Numbered from the stretch's first letter, positions 55,862 to 64,000 are shown. The stretch: DNA of 64,000 bases from Gammaproteobacteria bacterium (GCA_024280395.1 JAJRQG010000109.1:61618-125617), one strand, 5' to 3'. The notes: generated by a model not told the origin, from the sequence alone. Numbers and translations: made by a program.

Positions 55862-55880
55862 GAATTTAATCTGATAATAT

Positions 55881-55918
55881 AAAGCCCCATTCATGATGTT
55901 ATGAATGGGGCTTTTTTT
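55881..55918. terminator. bidirectional Rho-independent terminator
   Basis: A perfect 14-bp stem (55881-55894 with 55901-55914) with a 6-base loop has T runs on both strands. It separates the PuuD-like gene (+) from the sugar dehydrogenase gene (-). Confidence 0.9.
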
Positions 55919-55920
55919 AT

Positions 55921-57159
55921 TTAATTTAATATAAATTTATATATATTACTGTTAAATATATGATAAATCTCTCCTTGTTCATCTTCTCCAAAACCGCGAG
56001 TCCCAAATCCAACGTTTGGTTGTAAAGTTTCAAATGACCATGTTGCACCGGTAGGTGTTGCAAAATTCATTTCACCTCCACAGTAATCAGAAAAGATATA
56101 AAGGCCTTGTATAGCGGGTATTGCACTGCCCCGATAAACATAACCGCCCATTACGGAGCAATCATTGTTGGGTGCTGTTCTATCAATGTCAATCACTGGT
56201 TCTGTGAATGTTTCTCCTCCGGCACAGCTAGTATTAGGATTGGGATTGACGTGAGCACCTTCGCGACACCTCCAACCGTAGTTTTCACCACCTTTACTTG
56301 AAGCTGGCTGAAAATCGACTTCCTCATAGTCAAGCTGGCCTACATCTCCGATAATCATATCACCAGTTAACTTATCAAAACTCCAACGGTAGGGGTTTCT
56401 TAAACCAAAAGACCAGATTTCTGCACAAGCGTTTAAATCATTTACAAATGGATTGTCATGTGGAATTCGATAAGAACCTGATGTGGAGTCTAATCCACAA
56501 GAAGAGGCTAGATTTTCAAAAGAATCAGCATAGACAGCTTCTGTTGAAGAAACATCGATGCGTATCATTTTACCCAATAAAGTTGATAGATCTTGAGCTC
56601 TATTGCCAGGGTCATTGCCAGAACCTCCGTCTCCTAGTCCTATATATAAATAACCATCGGGTCCAAAATGAATATCACCGCCATTGTGATTGGTAAATGG
56701 TTGAGCAATTCGCATAATAATTTGTGCACTTGCCGCGTCAGCAATATTGGCGTTGCCATTGGAAACTGTGTAACGTTCAATGATTGAGTCTCCCTCCGTG
56801 GGGTCGTTGAGTGTTGTTCCTTTTTTTGAATAGTAGACATAAAAATAACCATTGCTTGTATAATTGGGATCAAAATCTAGGCCTAGAAGTCCTCGTTCAT
56901 CTGAAGATGTTGTATTGATCACTTTTGCTGAAATGTCTAAGAAGTCTGTGGGCAACAAACTTGTTCCGTTGAATATTTTTATTTTGCCACCTTGCTCAAC
57001 AATGAATAGCCTGCCTGTCCCATCACCAGCATGCCTGATGGCAACAGGTCTGGCTACAGTAATGTTTAAATTTGATCTGGTTAAATTACCGGGTAATAAA
57101 CTTCCCGAGTAAGAACTGGTCGATAACAGGGTTAAAATTAAGTAGGTTATAATTTTCAT
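55921..57159 (-). CDS. PQQ-dependent sugar dehydrogenase-like secreted protein (YliI/GSDH type)
   Basis: This 412-residue exported six-bladed propeller protein has a signal peptide (LILTLLSTSSYSG). Conserved propeller motifs are RPVAIRHAGDGTGRLFIVEQ, GLLGLDFDPNYTSNGYFYVYYS, FTNHNGGDIHFGPDGYLYIGLGDGG and GLRNPYRWSFD. The histidine in NHNGGDI and the Arg-Asn-Pro strand are those of the PQQ-binding sugar dehydrogenases. The start is set at the ATG at 57159; the frame extends upstream only via a TTG. Four or more cysteines suggest disulfides. Confidence 0.85.
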   Translation of the reverse strand: MKIITYLILTLLSTSSYSGSLLPGNLTRSNLNITVARPVAIRHAGDGTGRLFIVEQGGKIKIFNGTSLLPTDFLDISAKVINTTSSDERGLLGLDFDPNYTSNGYFYVYYSKKGTTLNDPTEGDSIIERYTVSNGNANIADAASAQIIMRIAQPFTNHNGGDIHFGPDGYLYIGLGDGGSGNDPGNRAQDLSTLLGKMIRIDVSSTEAVYADSFENLASSCGLDSTSGSYRIPHDNPFVNDLNACAEIWSFGLRNPYRWSFDKLTGDMIIGDVGQLDYEEVDFQPASSKGGENYGWRCREGAHVNPNPNTSCAGGETFTEPVIDIDRTAPNNDCSVMGGYVYRGSAIPAIQGLYIFSDYCGGEMNFATPTGATWSFETLQPNVGFGTRGFGEDEQGEIYHIFNSNIYKFILN

Positions 57160-57250
57160 AATATGTTCTATCAATGATAAAACTATTTATTTTAAATGAA
57201 TCACACAGAGAAAATGTTAATTGTGTCAAAGTTTTGTAGAATATTTTACT

Positions 57251-57745
57251 ATGAATACTATTACTCGCATACTTGGCATTGATCCTGGCTCTATCACTAC
57301 AGGAATTGGGATTGTCGATACTGATGGCAGGAACAATAAACTGGTGCATTTTCAACCTATAAAGTGTGGGAATGGGGAGTTTCCCGGTCGTTTGAAAGTA
57401 ATATTTACTGAAATCACTGCCCTCATTCATAAATATCAGCCCAATGAAGTATCGATTGAAACAGTTTTCATGGCAAAAAATGCTGGCTCAGCACTAAAAC
57501 TAGGCCAAGCGCGTGGTGCTGCGATTTGCGCAGCTGTAGCAATGGATTTGCCCGTTTACGAATATGCTCCTAAAACAATTAAACTGTCTGTTGTTGGCAA
57601 AGGAGCGGCGGCAAAGACACAAGTACAGTATATGGTTTCTTTATTGCTCAATATTAAAGGGGTTATCCAAGAAGATGCTGCTGATGCGTTGGCTGCAGCA
57701 ATCTGTCACGCAAACTCCCGATGGACGATTTCGAGTCTTAAATAA
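57251..57745 (+). CDS. ruvC: Holliday-junction resolvase RuvC
   Basis: RuvC cleaves Holliday junctions during recombination repair. The ATG at 57251 precedes the conserved [12 protein letters not shown]. The catalytic acids Asp11, Glu70, Asp142 and Asp145 match the E. coli set (7, 66, 138, 141). The length of 164 residues is slightly short of E. coli (173). The frame is open 30 bases upstream, but those residues are not conserved. ruvA and ruvB do not follow; the next gene is a DUF6502 protein. Confidence 0.95.
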   Translation: MNTITRILGIDPGSITTGIGIVDTDGRNNKLVHFQPIKCGNGEFPGRLKVIFTEITALIHKYQPNEVSIETVFMAKNAGSALKLGQARGAAICAAVAMDLPVYEYAPKTIKLSVVGKGAAAKTQVQYMVSLLLNIKGVIQEDAADALAAAICHANSRWTISSLK

Positions 57746-57860
57746 GGGCACAATTGAAAGAGTAAACATTAATATCTGCAAATTAATTATCATAAATACA
57801 TGAAATCATTCTTTTAATTGGTTACACTGTTGTTCCAAAACGTATATACAAGGAAAATTA

Positions 57861-58661
57861 GTGAAGAAACTTGATGATTTGATGAGTTATTTGGCACATC
57901 GGCTGTTTAAGCCTATTGCTACAATACTATTAAGGAATTATGTTCCCTATAAAACGGCAGCAAAGTGGTTGAAACAAGCCTATGTTGATGTTGCCCAAAA
58001 TAATCCTGAATTTGCTATTGAAGGAAAAAAGCACACCAAATCAAGAATTGCTGTTATTACGGGGTTAACACGAGTAGATGTTGATCATGTTTTAAAAATG
58101 CCCAATTTGGTTATCGCCAGTGAACAAAATTGGAATAGGGCTACCAAAGTTTTAAGTGGTTGGATCAGTGACCCAGATTTCTTAGATGAAAATAATCAGC
58201 CGAAAAAAATCCCTTTAAGTGGCGAAATTTCTTTTGATTCTTTGGTTAAGAAATATAGCTGCGGAATAACTTCAAGGGCGGTAATCGATGAATTGAGACA
58301 TATAAAAGCCATTTCGGTTGATGATGGTACAGTTTGTTTGTTGCAAAAAGAATACATTTACAATGCTGGAAAAGATAAACAGATAGCATTAGAAAACATT
58401 GGTTTGTCTGTCGGTGGGTTGTTGGATACGTTAACTCACAATACTCAAGAAGACAATGAACATAAAATGTTTCAGCGTTTAGTTATTCAACGCAATGTAC
58501 CAGAATCGCTGATAGAACCTTTGGAATCTTACATCAGTGATGTTTCTTCTTTTTTCCTGCATACACTTGACCAAAAACTTACTCAAAAAATTAAAAATAC
58601 TCAATTAGAAGATGAGGCCACAAAAACTATTGGAGTTGGACTGTATTATTATGAAGATTAA
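57861..58661 (+). CDS. DUF6502-family protein
   Basis: This 266-residue soluble protein belongs to a family without assigned function. It begins LMSYLAHRLFKPIATILLRNYVPYKTAAKWLKQAYVDVA and has a winged-helix-like look near residues 15-85 (KKHTKSRIAVITGLTRVDVDHVL), which could bind nucleic acid. It starts at GTG with a caaggaa box. The end overlaps the following DUF5666 gene by 11 bases, a pairing seen in other gammaproteobacteria. Confidence 0.8.
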   Translation: MKKLDDLMSYLAHRLFKPIATILLRNYVPYKTAAKWLKQAYVDVAQNNPEFAIEGKKHTKSRIAVITGLTRVDVDHVLKMPNLVIASEQNWNRATKVLSGWISDPDFLDENNQPKKIPLSGEISFDSLVKKYSCGITSRAVIDELRHIKAISVDDGTVCLLQKEYIYNAGKDKQIALENIGLSVGGLLDTLTHNTQEDNEHKMFQRLVIQRNVPESLIEPLESYISDVSSFFLHTLDQKLTQKIKNTQLEDEATKTIGVGLYYYED

Positions 58662-60150
58662 AATATTTACTTACACGTTTTTATTAACTGCATGTTTTAC
58701 AACACAAGCAAAAGTTGAAATACCCGTTTCTCAAAAAGAAATAATAGGCAGTGGAATTATTGGTATAAATAGTACAAGAGCATTCACCATAGATTTCGAT
58801 ACATTGTTGTATAAGGATAAGAAGTCTATAACTTATGAAACATTTGAAATAATTGGTAGCGGATATAAGGTTACTTTGTCTACTCGAGATGATGTAAACA
58901 CTAATGTGAACAGTGGAACAATAAATGCTATTGAGTTGATAACAAATACACTTGGCCCAGTTACTTCTATTTCTCCATTAATGGTTCTTGAGCAACCAGT
59001 TTTGACTACAGCTGATACAGTCAAGAGTAACGGAGTCTCTCAACAGCTAGGAGACATGCTTGGTTTGAGTGGTTTTTTAAATAAAAACAACAGTTTGAAA
59101 GCAACCAAGATTTCACAAGGTGAAGCTTTAGAAAATTGGAAAATTAGAGGGTTCATCAGCGAATTGACTGAAAATGAATTAATGATTGGTAGTTTGTCTA
59201 TTGGCCTAGGACAGGAGCAGGTGTTGAATTGTGCCAATGGATTTGGAATCGAAGATAGGGTAGAAGTAATAATGCAAGCCGATTTCAATTATCAAGTTGG
59301 GAATACAATTAGCACAATTCTAAGTATTGAATGTCTAAAGTTAAATCAATTGAAAGAAGAAAATTATGTTATCCCTTCTGTTCTACAAGGTTTTGTTGAT
59401 AAGAGTCGAGGAAGGATATTTTGGTTAGATGATGTAAAAGTCGTAGCCAATGCAAATACTGTGTATGAAAATGGAGAAAAAACCTTTGTAGAAAACTCTG
59501 TGAATGTTGAAGTTCAGGGGATGTTCAACTCACAAACTTCACAAATTCAAGCCGATAAAATACGTTTTTTGGATACCAGAATTGCCATCACATTTCCTAT
59601 TGAGCCACAAGATATTGTTATTGGTAAGAGCATAACAGTCCATGATCTGACTTTTAATAAGACGCCCTATACAAAGGACAGTACAATTTTGAATAATGGT
59701 ATAAGTTCAGCTAAGCAAATAGAAATCCGAGGTTTTGTGGATTCTGATGGCAATGCTTATATTTCAAAATTGTTGAATAAAGGAGCGGCAAACTATAATC
59801 TTATATCAATGCGTGGAACCATAGACTCACTTAACAATCCATTCTTTTCTTTGTTGAATTTTCAAGTAGATGCCACCAATAGTTTGATAGTTAATGCAGG
59901 GTCAAGTGTGATTGATGCCAATACCTTTTTTGCACAGGTGGATAAAGGTTCACAAATAGAAATTAAAAATGCCAAATACAACAGCAATATAGATACCATA
60001 ACAGATGGTAATATTTATATCAAAACGTTGACTACAAAAATTCAGCAAGTTTCAACCAAAGAAATCATTGGCTCTGGTATTATCGGCGGTTTTATTAGAG
60101 GAACGGTATCTTCAACTCAGTTCAAAATGTTTGAGTCAAGTTTTGAATGA
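58651..60150 (+). CDS. DUF5666-repeat exported protein
   Basis: This 499-residue exported protein begins at the ATG at 58651; the longer frame is out of register with the signal peptide. A hydrophobic leader ends in LLTAC (Cys15), so it may be a lipoprotein, or be cleaved at TQA/KVE. Several beta-barrel DUF5666 units follow (IRGFISELTENELMIGSL, VQGMFNSQTSQIQADKI, IRGFVDSDGNAYISKLL). A phrase KEIIGSGIIG occurs near the start and again near the end, bracketing the repeats. It is translationally coupled to the DUF6502 gene. Confidence 0.8.
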   Translation: MKIKIFTYTFLLTACFTTQAKVEIPVSQKEIIGSGIIGINSTRAFTIDFDTLLYKDKKSITYETFEIIGSGYKVTLSTRDDVNTNVNSGTINAIELITNTLGPVTSISPLMVLEQPVLTTADTVKSNGVSQQLGDMLGLSGFLNKNNSLKATKISQGEALENWKIRGFISELTENELMIGSLSIGLGQEQVLNCANGFGIEDRVEVIMQADFNYQVGNTISTILSIECLKLNQLKEENYVIPSVLQGFVDKSRGRIFWLDDVKVVANANTVYENGEKTFVENSVNVEVQGMFNSQTSQIQADKIRFLDTRIAITFPIEPQDIVIGKSITVHDLTFNKTPYTKDSTILNNGISSAKQIEIRGFVDSDGNAYISKLLNKGAANYNLISMRGTIDSLNNPFFSLLNFQVDATNSLIVNAGSSVIDANTFFAQVDKGSQIEIKNAKYNSNIDTITDGNIYIKTLTTKIQQVSTKEIIGSGIIGGFIRGTVSSTQFKMFESSFE

Positions 60151-60223
60151 TAAGATGCGTTTTTATAGTTGACTAGTAAATTGTGACTTTTCAGAAATGA
60201 AAATTAATGCACATTTTGGATAG

Positions 60224-60266
60224 AAAATTAAGCCCATGAATGCTCGCATTCATGGGCTTAATTTTT
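60224..60266. terminator. bidirectional terminator with 19-bp perfect stem
   Basis: The segment 60224-60242 pairs perfectly with 60247-60265 around a ctcg tetraloop, flanked by A and T runs. It separates the DUF5666 gene (+) from the metzincin-like gene (-). Confidence 0.92.
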
Positions 60267-60297
60267 ATAAAATGAACTCCTCAGATAATTTCAAAAT

Positions 60298-61131
60298 TTA
60301 GTCTTCTTCTGGAGCAAGAATTAAAAAGTGAATCCAAAGACCACCTCTACCATCATTGGCTACCCAAGTTTCAGTGCGCCCATTCTTCTTCATGCGAATT
60401 CCCATAGGAGGTTGGCCTGAATTTGAAGCTGAGGCCTTATTACAACCTTTTCCTGGAGGTGCATTACAAGTTCCACCGCCTCCGCCACCAACAGTACTTC
60501 CATCATCATAGCTATTGTAAGTATCTAGATGATTGTACATAGCTGCCAATTGTGAAATGTCGTGTTGGTTGATACCAGTAACTGTAGTTGAGTTTGAATA
60601 GTCCATGCAAGTGTTTTGATCGCTACCATCTGTACTGGTGTGATCTAAACCAAATACATGCCCAATTTCTTGACACATAACATTTTCACGTTCACCTGGA
60701 TTGGCATCCCAGTATGAGTTATAACTGTCATTTTCTTTGGCTGTACCTTGTGTGATGTGGCCATTGCTATCTAGATTGATAGAAGCCAAGCCTAACCAAC
60801 CATTTTGGCCATAAGCAGCATTACAGGCACGTAATTTTCCTGCAATAACACTGCATTTTTTTCGTGCCCGTCTTGATTCATCGCCTTGTTCTATCATTAA
60901 ATCTAGTACATTTGAGCGGTTCCATTCTGCTTGAGCCTGATCTAAAGTGTAGTCCCATTGTTCTGTTGCTCCAGATCCTCCACCCGTTACACTGTCAACC
61001 ATAATTAATGGCATAGGATTGGCCGTTCTTGCCCAGTGATATGTGCTCCAAGAATGTGTGGCCATTGAACCAGTTGTGGCAATGGTACCAGCAATAATTG
61101 CAGCCATTGTTAGTATGTTTTTAATGTTCAT
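60298..61131 (-). CDS. secreted metzincin-like protein with QExxHxxGxxH motif
   Basis: This 277-residue exported protein has a signal peptide (MAAIIAGTIATTGSMA). The zinc-motif region reads CQEIGHVFGLDH (residues 153-164). It is a metzincin HExxHxxGxxH helix in which the first His is Gln154, while Glu155, His158, Gly161 and His164 are kept. A Met-turn candidate is near CMDYS. I recall a small family with the CQExGHxxGLDH form, so the change may be typical, but catalysis is uncertain. A Gly-rich linker (GGGGGG) leads to a short C-terminal tail with two cysteines. Confidence 0.75.
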   Translation of the reverse strand: MNIKNILTMAAIIAGTIATTGSMATHSWSTYHWARTANPMPLIMVDSVTGGGSGATEQWDYTLDQAQAEWNRSNVLDLMIEQGDESRRARKKCSVIAGKLRACNAAYGQNGWLGLASINLDSNGHITQGTAKENDSYNSYWDANPGERENVMCQEIGHVFGLDHTSTDGSDQNTCMDYSNSTTVTGINQHDISQLAAMYNHLDTYNSYDDGSTVGGGGGGTCNAPPGKGCNKASASNSGQPPMGIRMKKNGRTETWVANDGRGGLWIHFLILAPEED

Positions 61132-61536
61132 GTATTTCTTCTCTCTCTTATTTATTTATATTAATCCCGAGTATTTCAGATTCTATTACTTGGGAGTCGC
61201 GGTCATTATATGCTCTGAAAGATGTTTTCTTCAAGGAGGTGTAGGCACGTACCTTGTCTGATATTAAAAATTCTAATGTGAAATATTGCTTTGAATTAAC
61301 AATAGCAATAACCTTTGAAATATGGGTCATTAAATTAAATATTGATAAAAATGATAAATAATTTACATAAATAGTAATATATAGGAATATAAGCTATATA
61401 TGTGTAAATATATCTACATATATATGAAATGATTTTTATCTGTCCATATGTGAATTTTTCCCTCGTAAATCACCTGATAATATAACTGAAACTATTTTAT
61501 TTGTTCATAATGAAGATTATAAAATTTGGCAAAAAA
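61132..61536. other. 405-base AT-rich gap without recognisable genes
   Basis: The stretch between the metzincin-like gene and the VOC genes is very AT-rich, with runs of alternating tata (61376-61425). An aaggaggt-like box near 61234 has no open frame after it. No RNA gene or strong hairpin was seen. Confidence 0.5.
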
Positions 61537-61968
61537 TTATTCGTTTTGATAATTATTCCTTATTCTAGGCTGATCACTAAAGTATTGAACGAATTCAATT
61601 TCAAATCCGTCATTATCAATATAATACACATTGCCTTTTTCTGTGTATGTTTCTAAATCCAGAGCAACAGATGGCTTATATCCAGCTTGTGACAAACGGT
61701 TCACCAAGTCTTTTATATTGGTTGTGATATAAGCAAAGTGTGCTAATCCTACTTGATGGCCTTTTAAATCACGGTTGTTTCCTACTCCATCATCGGCAAA
61801 CGCAATGTAGTGATAATCGTCTCCAAAATGTAACCAGTTTCGTGGTTTGCCATACCATTGAGCTTTTCCCCCACCACGAATTGACCAGTGTGGAAACGCG
61901 ATTTGATAAAATTCTAAGGATTTGTTGATGTCTTTCACGACTAAATTAATGTGTTCTAAGTGATTCAT
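61537..61968 (-). CDS. VOC (glyoxalase/bleomycin-resistance fold) protein
   Basis: This 143-residue single-domain metal-dependent dioxygenase/isomerase-type protein has the N-terminal LEHINLVVKDINKSLEFYQIAF (metal His) and C-terminal YYIDNDGFEIEFVQY (metal Glu), with a central His in HQVGLAHFAY. The metal set therefore looks intact. The substrate is unknown. Its start lies within the 3' end of the other VOC gene (23-base overlap), and both are divergent from the Cys-cluster regulator. Confidence 0.85.
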   Translation of the reverse strand: MNHLEHINLVVKDINKSLEFYQIAFPHWSIRGGGKAQWYGKPRNWLHFGDDYHYIAFADDGVGNNRDLKGHQVGLAHFAYITTNIKDLVNRLSQAGYKPSVALDLETYTEKGNVYYIDNDGFEIEFVQYFSDQPRIRNNYQNE

Positions 61969-62362
61969 TGTGCTCTCTCAAATTATTGTTGATATTTACT
62001 TTCCAAGGTGGGTTTAGTCTATTGTCACCTGCCCAATACAGTTTTATTTTATTTCCAGATGGGTCATGACAAATGGCTTCTCGCCAAAGGTAACTTTCAT
62101 CTTTAGGCAATTGTTCAAAGGAAATTCCTTTACCGATTAATTCATCGACCCATTTATCCATCAGTTTGTGTTCAAAATAGATAACGGCACCATTGCAGTA
62201 TTCTTTTTCCTCTAACATCAATGAAAAAGTGCTGTCTCCTTCGGGGCAACTGAAACGAGAATAGTGAGGAGATTTAACTATCTGAGTAAAACCAAGTGTT
62301 AAGTAAAATTCATTGGCTTTATCAATATCATTAACGGGTAATGTGACTTGATTTAGGTTCAT
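61946..62362 (-). CDS. VOC-family protein, second copy
   Basis: This 138-residue VOC-fold protein starts at the ATG at 62362, where the conserved NLNQVTLPVNDIDKANEFYLTLGF begins. The frame is open upstream to 62485, but that part is unlike a protein of this family. The C-terminal HDPSGNKIKLYW keeps the family signature. The N-terminal metal His is Gln-Val here (NQVTLP), so metal binding may differ from its neighbour. It is co-transcribed with it. Confidence 0.8.
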   Translation of the reverse strand: MNLNQVTLPVNDIDKANEFYLTLGFTQIVKSPHYSRFSCPEGDSTFSLMLEEKEYCNGAVIYFEHKLMDKWVDELIGKGISFEQLPKDESYLWREAICHDPSGNKIKLYWAGDNRLNPPWKVNINNNLREHNESLRTH

Positions 62363-62463
62363 TTTTCTTATTATATAAATAAATATGTTTACATAATAAT
62401 CTGAAAACAGGACAAAGTAAACATAATTCTTTACATAAGTGCAATTTCTGTCATAATTGTTCC

Positions 62464-63093
62464 ATGGGAAATTCAAACAAAACACACCAAAAAATCATCC
62501 AAATCCTCAAAACACAAGGAGAAATGACAGCCAAGTTATTGGCCGATGAATTGGGCCTAACCACCATGGGCATTCGTCAGCACATGTTGCAGTTAGAAGA
62601 CAATGGTGATGTCATCTTTGAAGATAAAAAAGCCAAAAGAGGCAGACCAACAAGATACTGGCGGTTGACCGAAAACAGCAACAGTTATTTCCCCGATGGG
62701 CATGAAATGTTGACTGTACAATTGATTGAATCGGTAAAATTGATATTTGGTGATGTGGGTATGGACAGGTTGATCAGCCACCGAGAAAAAGAATCCCATA
62801 AAATTTATTCTCAAGCCTTATCAAAAGGCAAAGACTTATTTTCCAAATTGAAAATACTGGCAAAATTAAGAAGCCAAGAAGGCTATATGGCAACCATTGT
62901 CAAAGAAGATAACTGGTATTGGTTGCTTGAAAATCACTGCTCTATTTGTGCCGCAGCCAGTGAATGTTTAAATTTCTGCCGTTCAGAATTGAATCTATTT
63001 GAAGAGTTGCTAAAAAATGAAGCAAGCATCAGCCGTGAAGAACACATCATGCAAGGAGCTAGACGTTGTGCTTATAAGGTGATTGCGTTATGA
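62464..63093 (+). CDS. winged-helix transcriptional regulator with C-terminal Cys cluster (SufR/ArsR-like)
   Basis: This 209-residue regulator has an N-terminal winged helix (about residues 6-68; TAKLLADELGLTTMGIRQHMLQLE, then GRPTRYWRLT). The C-terminal cysteine set is C159-x2-C162-x5-C168-x3-C172 with a fifth at Cys202 (GARRCAYK). The pattern suggests a metal or iron-sulfur cluster as sensor, as in SufR-type proteins. It is divergent from two VOC genes (101 bases between starts) and overlaps the GNAT gene by four bases (ATGA). Confidence 0.85.
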   Translation: MGNSNKTHQKIIQILKTQGEMTAKLLADELGLTTMGIRQHMLQLEDNGDVIFEDKKAKRGRPTRYWRLTENSNSYFPDGHEMLTVQLIESVKLIFGDVGMDRLISHREKESHKIYSQALSKGKDLFSKLKILAKLRSQEGYMATIVKEDNWYWLLENHCSICAAASECLNFCRSELNLFEELLKNEASISREEHIMQGARRCAYKVIAL

Positions 63094-63659
63094 AATTTAA
63101 AGTTGCTGAATTGGAGGATTTAGACGCTGTTTTAGATTTACATTATCGTTATCAAATTGACACCATATCTACAGAAGATAAAAAAGATGGATTTGTTACA
63201 ACGCCATTTAGCTATGACGAATTGTCAAAATTAATCACAGAAGAACAGGGTTTGTTTATTGCCCTGCAAGATGATCAGGTGTTGGCTTATGTTATGGCGG
63301 CCTCTTGGGAATATTGGTCGGTTTGGCCGATGTTTGCCCACATGATAAAAGACTTGCCCCATTTGAAATATTTAGGGCAAACACTCAGTACTGAAAATTC
63401 ATACCAATATGGTCCAATATGTATTGATAAAAGCCAACGTGGCAGTGGTTTGTTAGAGTCTATTTTTGATTTTGCCCGAGAAAAAATGTCCAAAAGGTTT
63501 CCTATTTTGGTAACCTTTGTGAATAAAAACAACCCAAGGTCAATGAATGCACATATCAATAAACTGGGGCTAACACCCATTAAAGAATTTGAGTACAACC
63601 AAAACCATTATGTTGAATTGGTTTATGATACTTCTAAAAAGTTACTTCCTCAATCGTAA
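63090..63659 (+). CDS. GNAT-family N-acetyltransferase
   Basis: This 189-residue acetyl-CoA-dependent transferase has the acetyl-CoA loop in GPICIDKSQRGSGLLESIFDFAR (Q/R-x-x-G-x-G form) and a downstream NPRSMNAHINKLG strand-helix. The substrate is unknown. It is coupled to the regulator (ATGA overlap). The last part of its coding sequence (63582-63632) is repeated 296 bases downstream, and the two ends differ: this copy closes KKLLPQS, the other KELGLMKEF. The C terminus here may therefore be secondary. Confidence 0.85.
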   Translation: MKFKVAELEDLDAVLDLHYRYQIDTISTEDKKDGFVTTPFSYDELSKLITEEQGLFIALQDDQVLAYVMAASWEYWSVWPMFAHMIKDLPHLKYLGQTLSTENSYQYGPICIDKSQRGSGLLESIFDFAREKMSKRFPILVTFVNKNNPRSMNAHINKLGLTPIKEFEYNQNHYVELVYDTSKKLLPQS

Positions 63660-63711
63660 GGTGGGCAAATCCGAATGGCATTTACTAGGGCTTTAAACGC
63701 CATATATCGTC

Positions 63712-63840
63712 ATCCTCGCGAAGGCGGGGATCCAGTATTTAAAACTTGAGGACTATTTTTAAGTATTATTTGTTGTTGGGTTATGTGTTTTTATCTAGAA
63801 TTCCAGTTAGTTGTAGATGGATTACCGCCTTCGCGAGGAT
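63712..63840. repeat. inverted pair of gcgaaggc palindromic repeats
   Basis: One copy, atcctcgcgaaggcggggat, is at 63712-63731. A second in the opposite orientation, attaccgccttcgcgaggat, is at 63821-63840. About 90 bases separate them. Together they can fold into a long hairpin like a REP doublet. Confidence 0.8.
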
Positions 63841-63877
63841 CACGTTTCAAGTATGTATATCCTAGTTTTAGGTCATA

Positions 63878-63961
63878 AAAGAATTTGAGTACAATCAAAA
63901 CCATTATGTTGAATTGGTTTATGATACTAGTAAGGAGTTAGGTTTGATGAAAGAATTTTGA
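63878..63961 (+). pseudogene. duplicated 3' end of the GNAT gene (start-less fragment)
   Basis: Bases 63878-63928 repeat 63582-63632 with a single difference. The frame continues with related codons to TGA at 63959-63961, encoding KEFEYNQNHYVELVYDTSKELG then LMKEF. It has no start or ribosome-binding site of its own. It is probably the original gene end, pushed away when the palindromic-repeat pair and its flanks were inserted. Confidence 0.75.
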
Positions 63962-64000
63962 TTGACTAAATTTATCTTTGCCAATCACATCTTGTAATTC

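Overview
This window is ordinary, densely packed chromosome from an AT-rich gammaproteobacterium. The evidence is the mix of Pal/CpoB, QmcA/NfeD, PilU, RecG, RuvC and DUF3379-type genes, together with a marine-type class GN sortase and its VIT/vWA target. The style (many secreted repeat proteins, BNR-repeat 'hydrolases', APC and M28 proteins, low GC) fits a marine heterotroph of the Marinicella kind, but the genus is an inference. I see no prophage, integron, CRISPR array, complete insertion sequence or rRNA operon.

Layout. 1-7.7 kb: the 3' half of mutY, qmcA-nfeD, a large unknown lipoprotein, pal-cpoB and the queuosine genes queE-queC with a MOSC protein. 7.7-8.9 kb: tRNA-Lys(UUU) followed by a gene-poor stretch of degenerate repeats, one small Cys-rich reading frame and the pyruvate kinase terminator. 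8.9-17.2 kb: pyk (minus), a zinc-ribbon membrane protein, the VIT/vWA protein with its sortase, a TPR-GGDEF protein and a DUF4407 protein. 17.6-20.8 kb: a TonB receptor converging on a choice-of-anchor-J secreted protein. 20.8-25.9 kb (minus): an ankyrin / sigma factor / anti-sigma-like / prmC cluster, a 131-bp MITE-like element and a Deg-type protease.

25.9-31.2 kb: pyrF, then an RND efflux adaptor and permease. The permease is cut by one in-frame TAA. 31-38.3 kb: a small secreted protein, a large cadherin/Ig-like repeat protein, and an oligopeptide-type ABC importer (binding protein and two permeases, no ATPase). 38.4-45.7 kb: pilU, a TerB-like protein, an MltD-like transglycosylase, an ArnT/PMT-type glycosyltransferase, a second sigma/anti-sigma pair, a GST and a small membrane protein. 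45.8-53.1 kb: a BNR-repeat exoprotein, an APC permease, recG, and a small anchored protein built of SFPD/SAFPD repeats. 53.2-60.2 kb: a thioesterase, an M28 peptidase, a PuuD-like membrane protein, a PQQ-type sugar dehydrogenase, ruvC and a DUF6502-DUF5666 pair. 60.3-64 kb: a metzincin-like secreted protein whose first zinc-binding His is Gln, two glyoxalase-fold proteins divergent from a Cys-cluster regulator plus GNAT, and a palindromic-repeat pair flanked by a duplicated gene end.

The points most worth a second look are the stop-interrupted RND permease, the repeat-flanked duplication at the 3' end of the GNAT gene, the SFPD-repeat protein (possible septoil-knot fold), the QExxH metzincin-like protein, the ankyrin-sigma-anti-sigma cluster, and several short repeat families that no gene explains.
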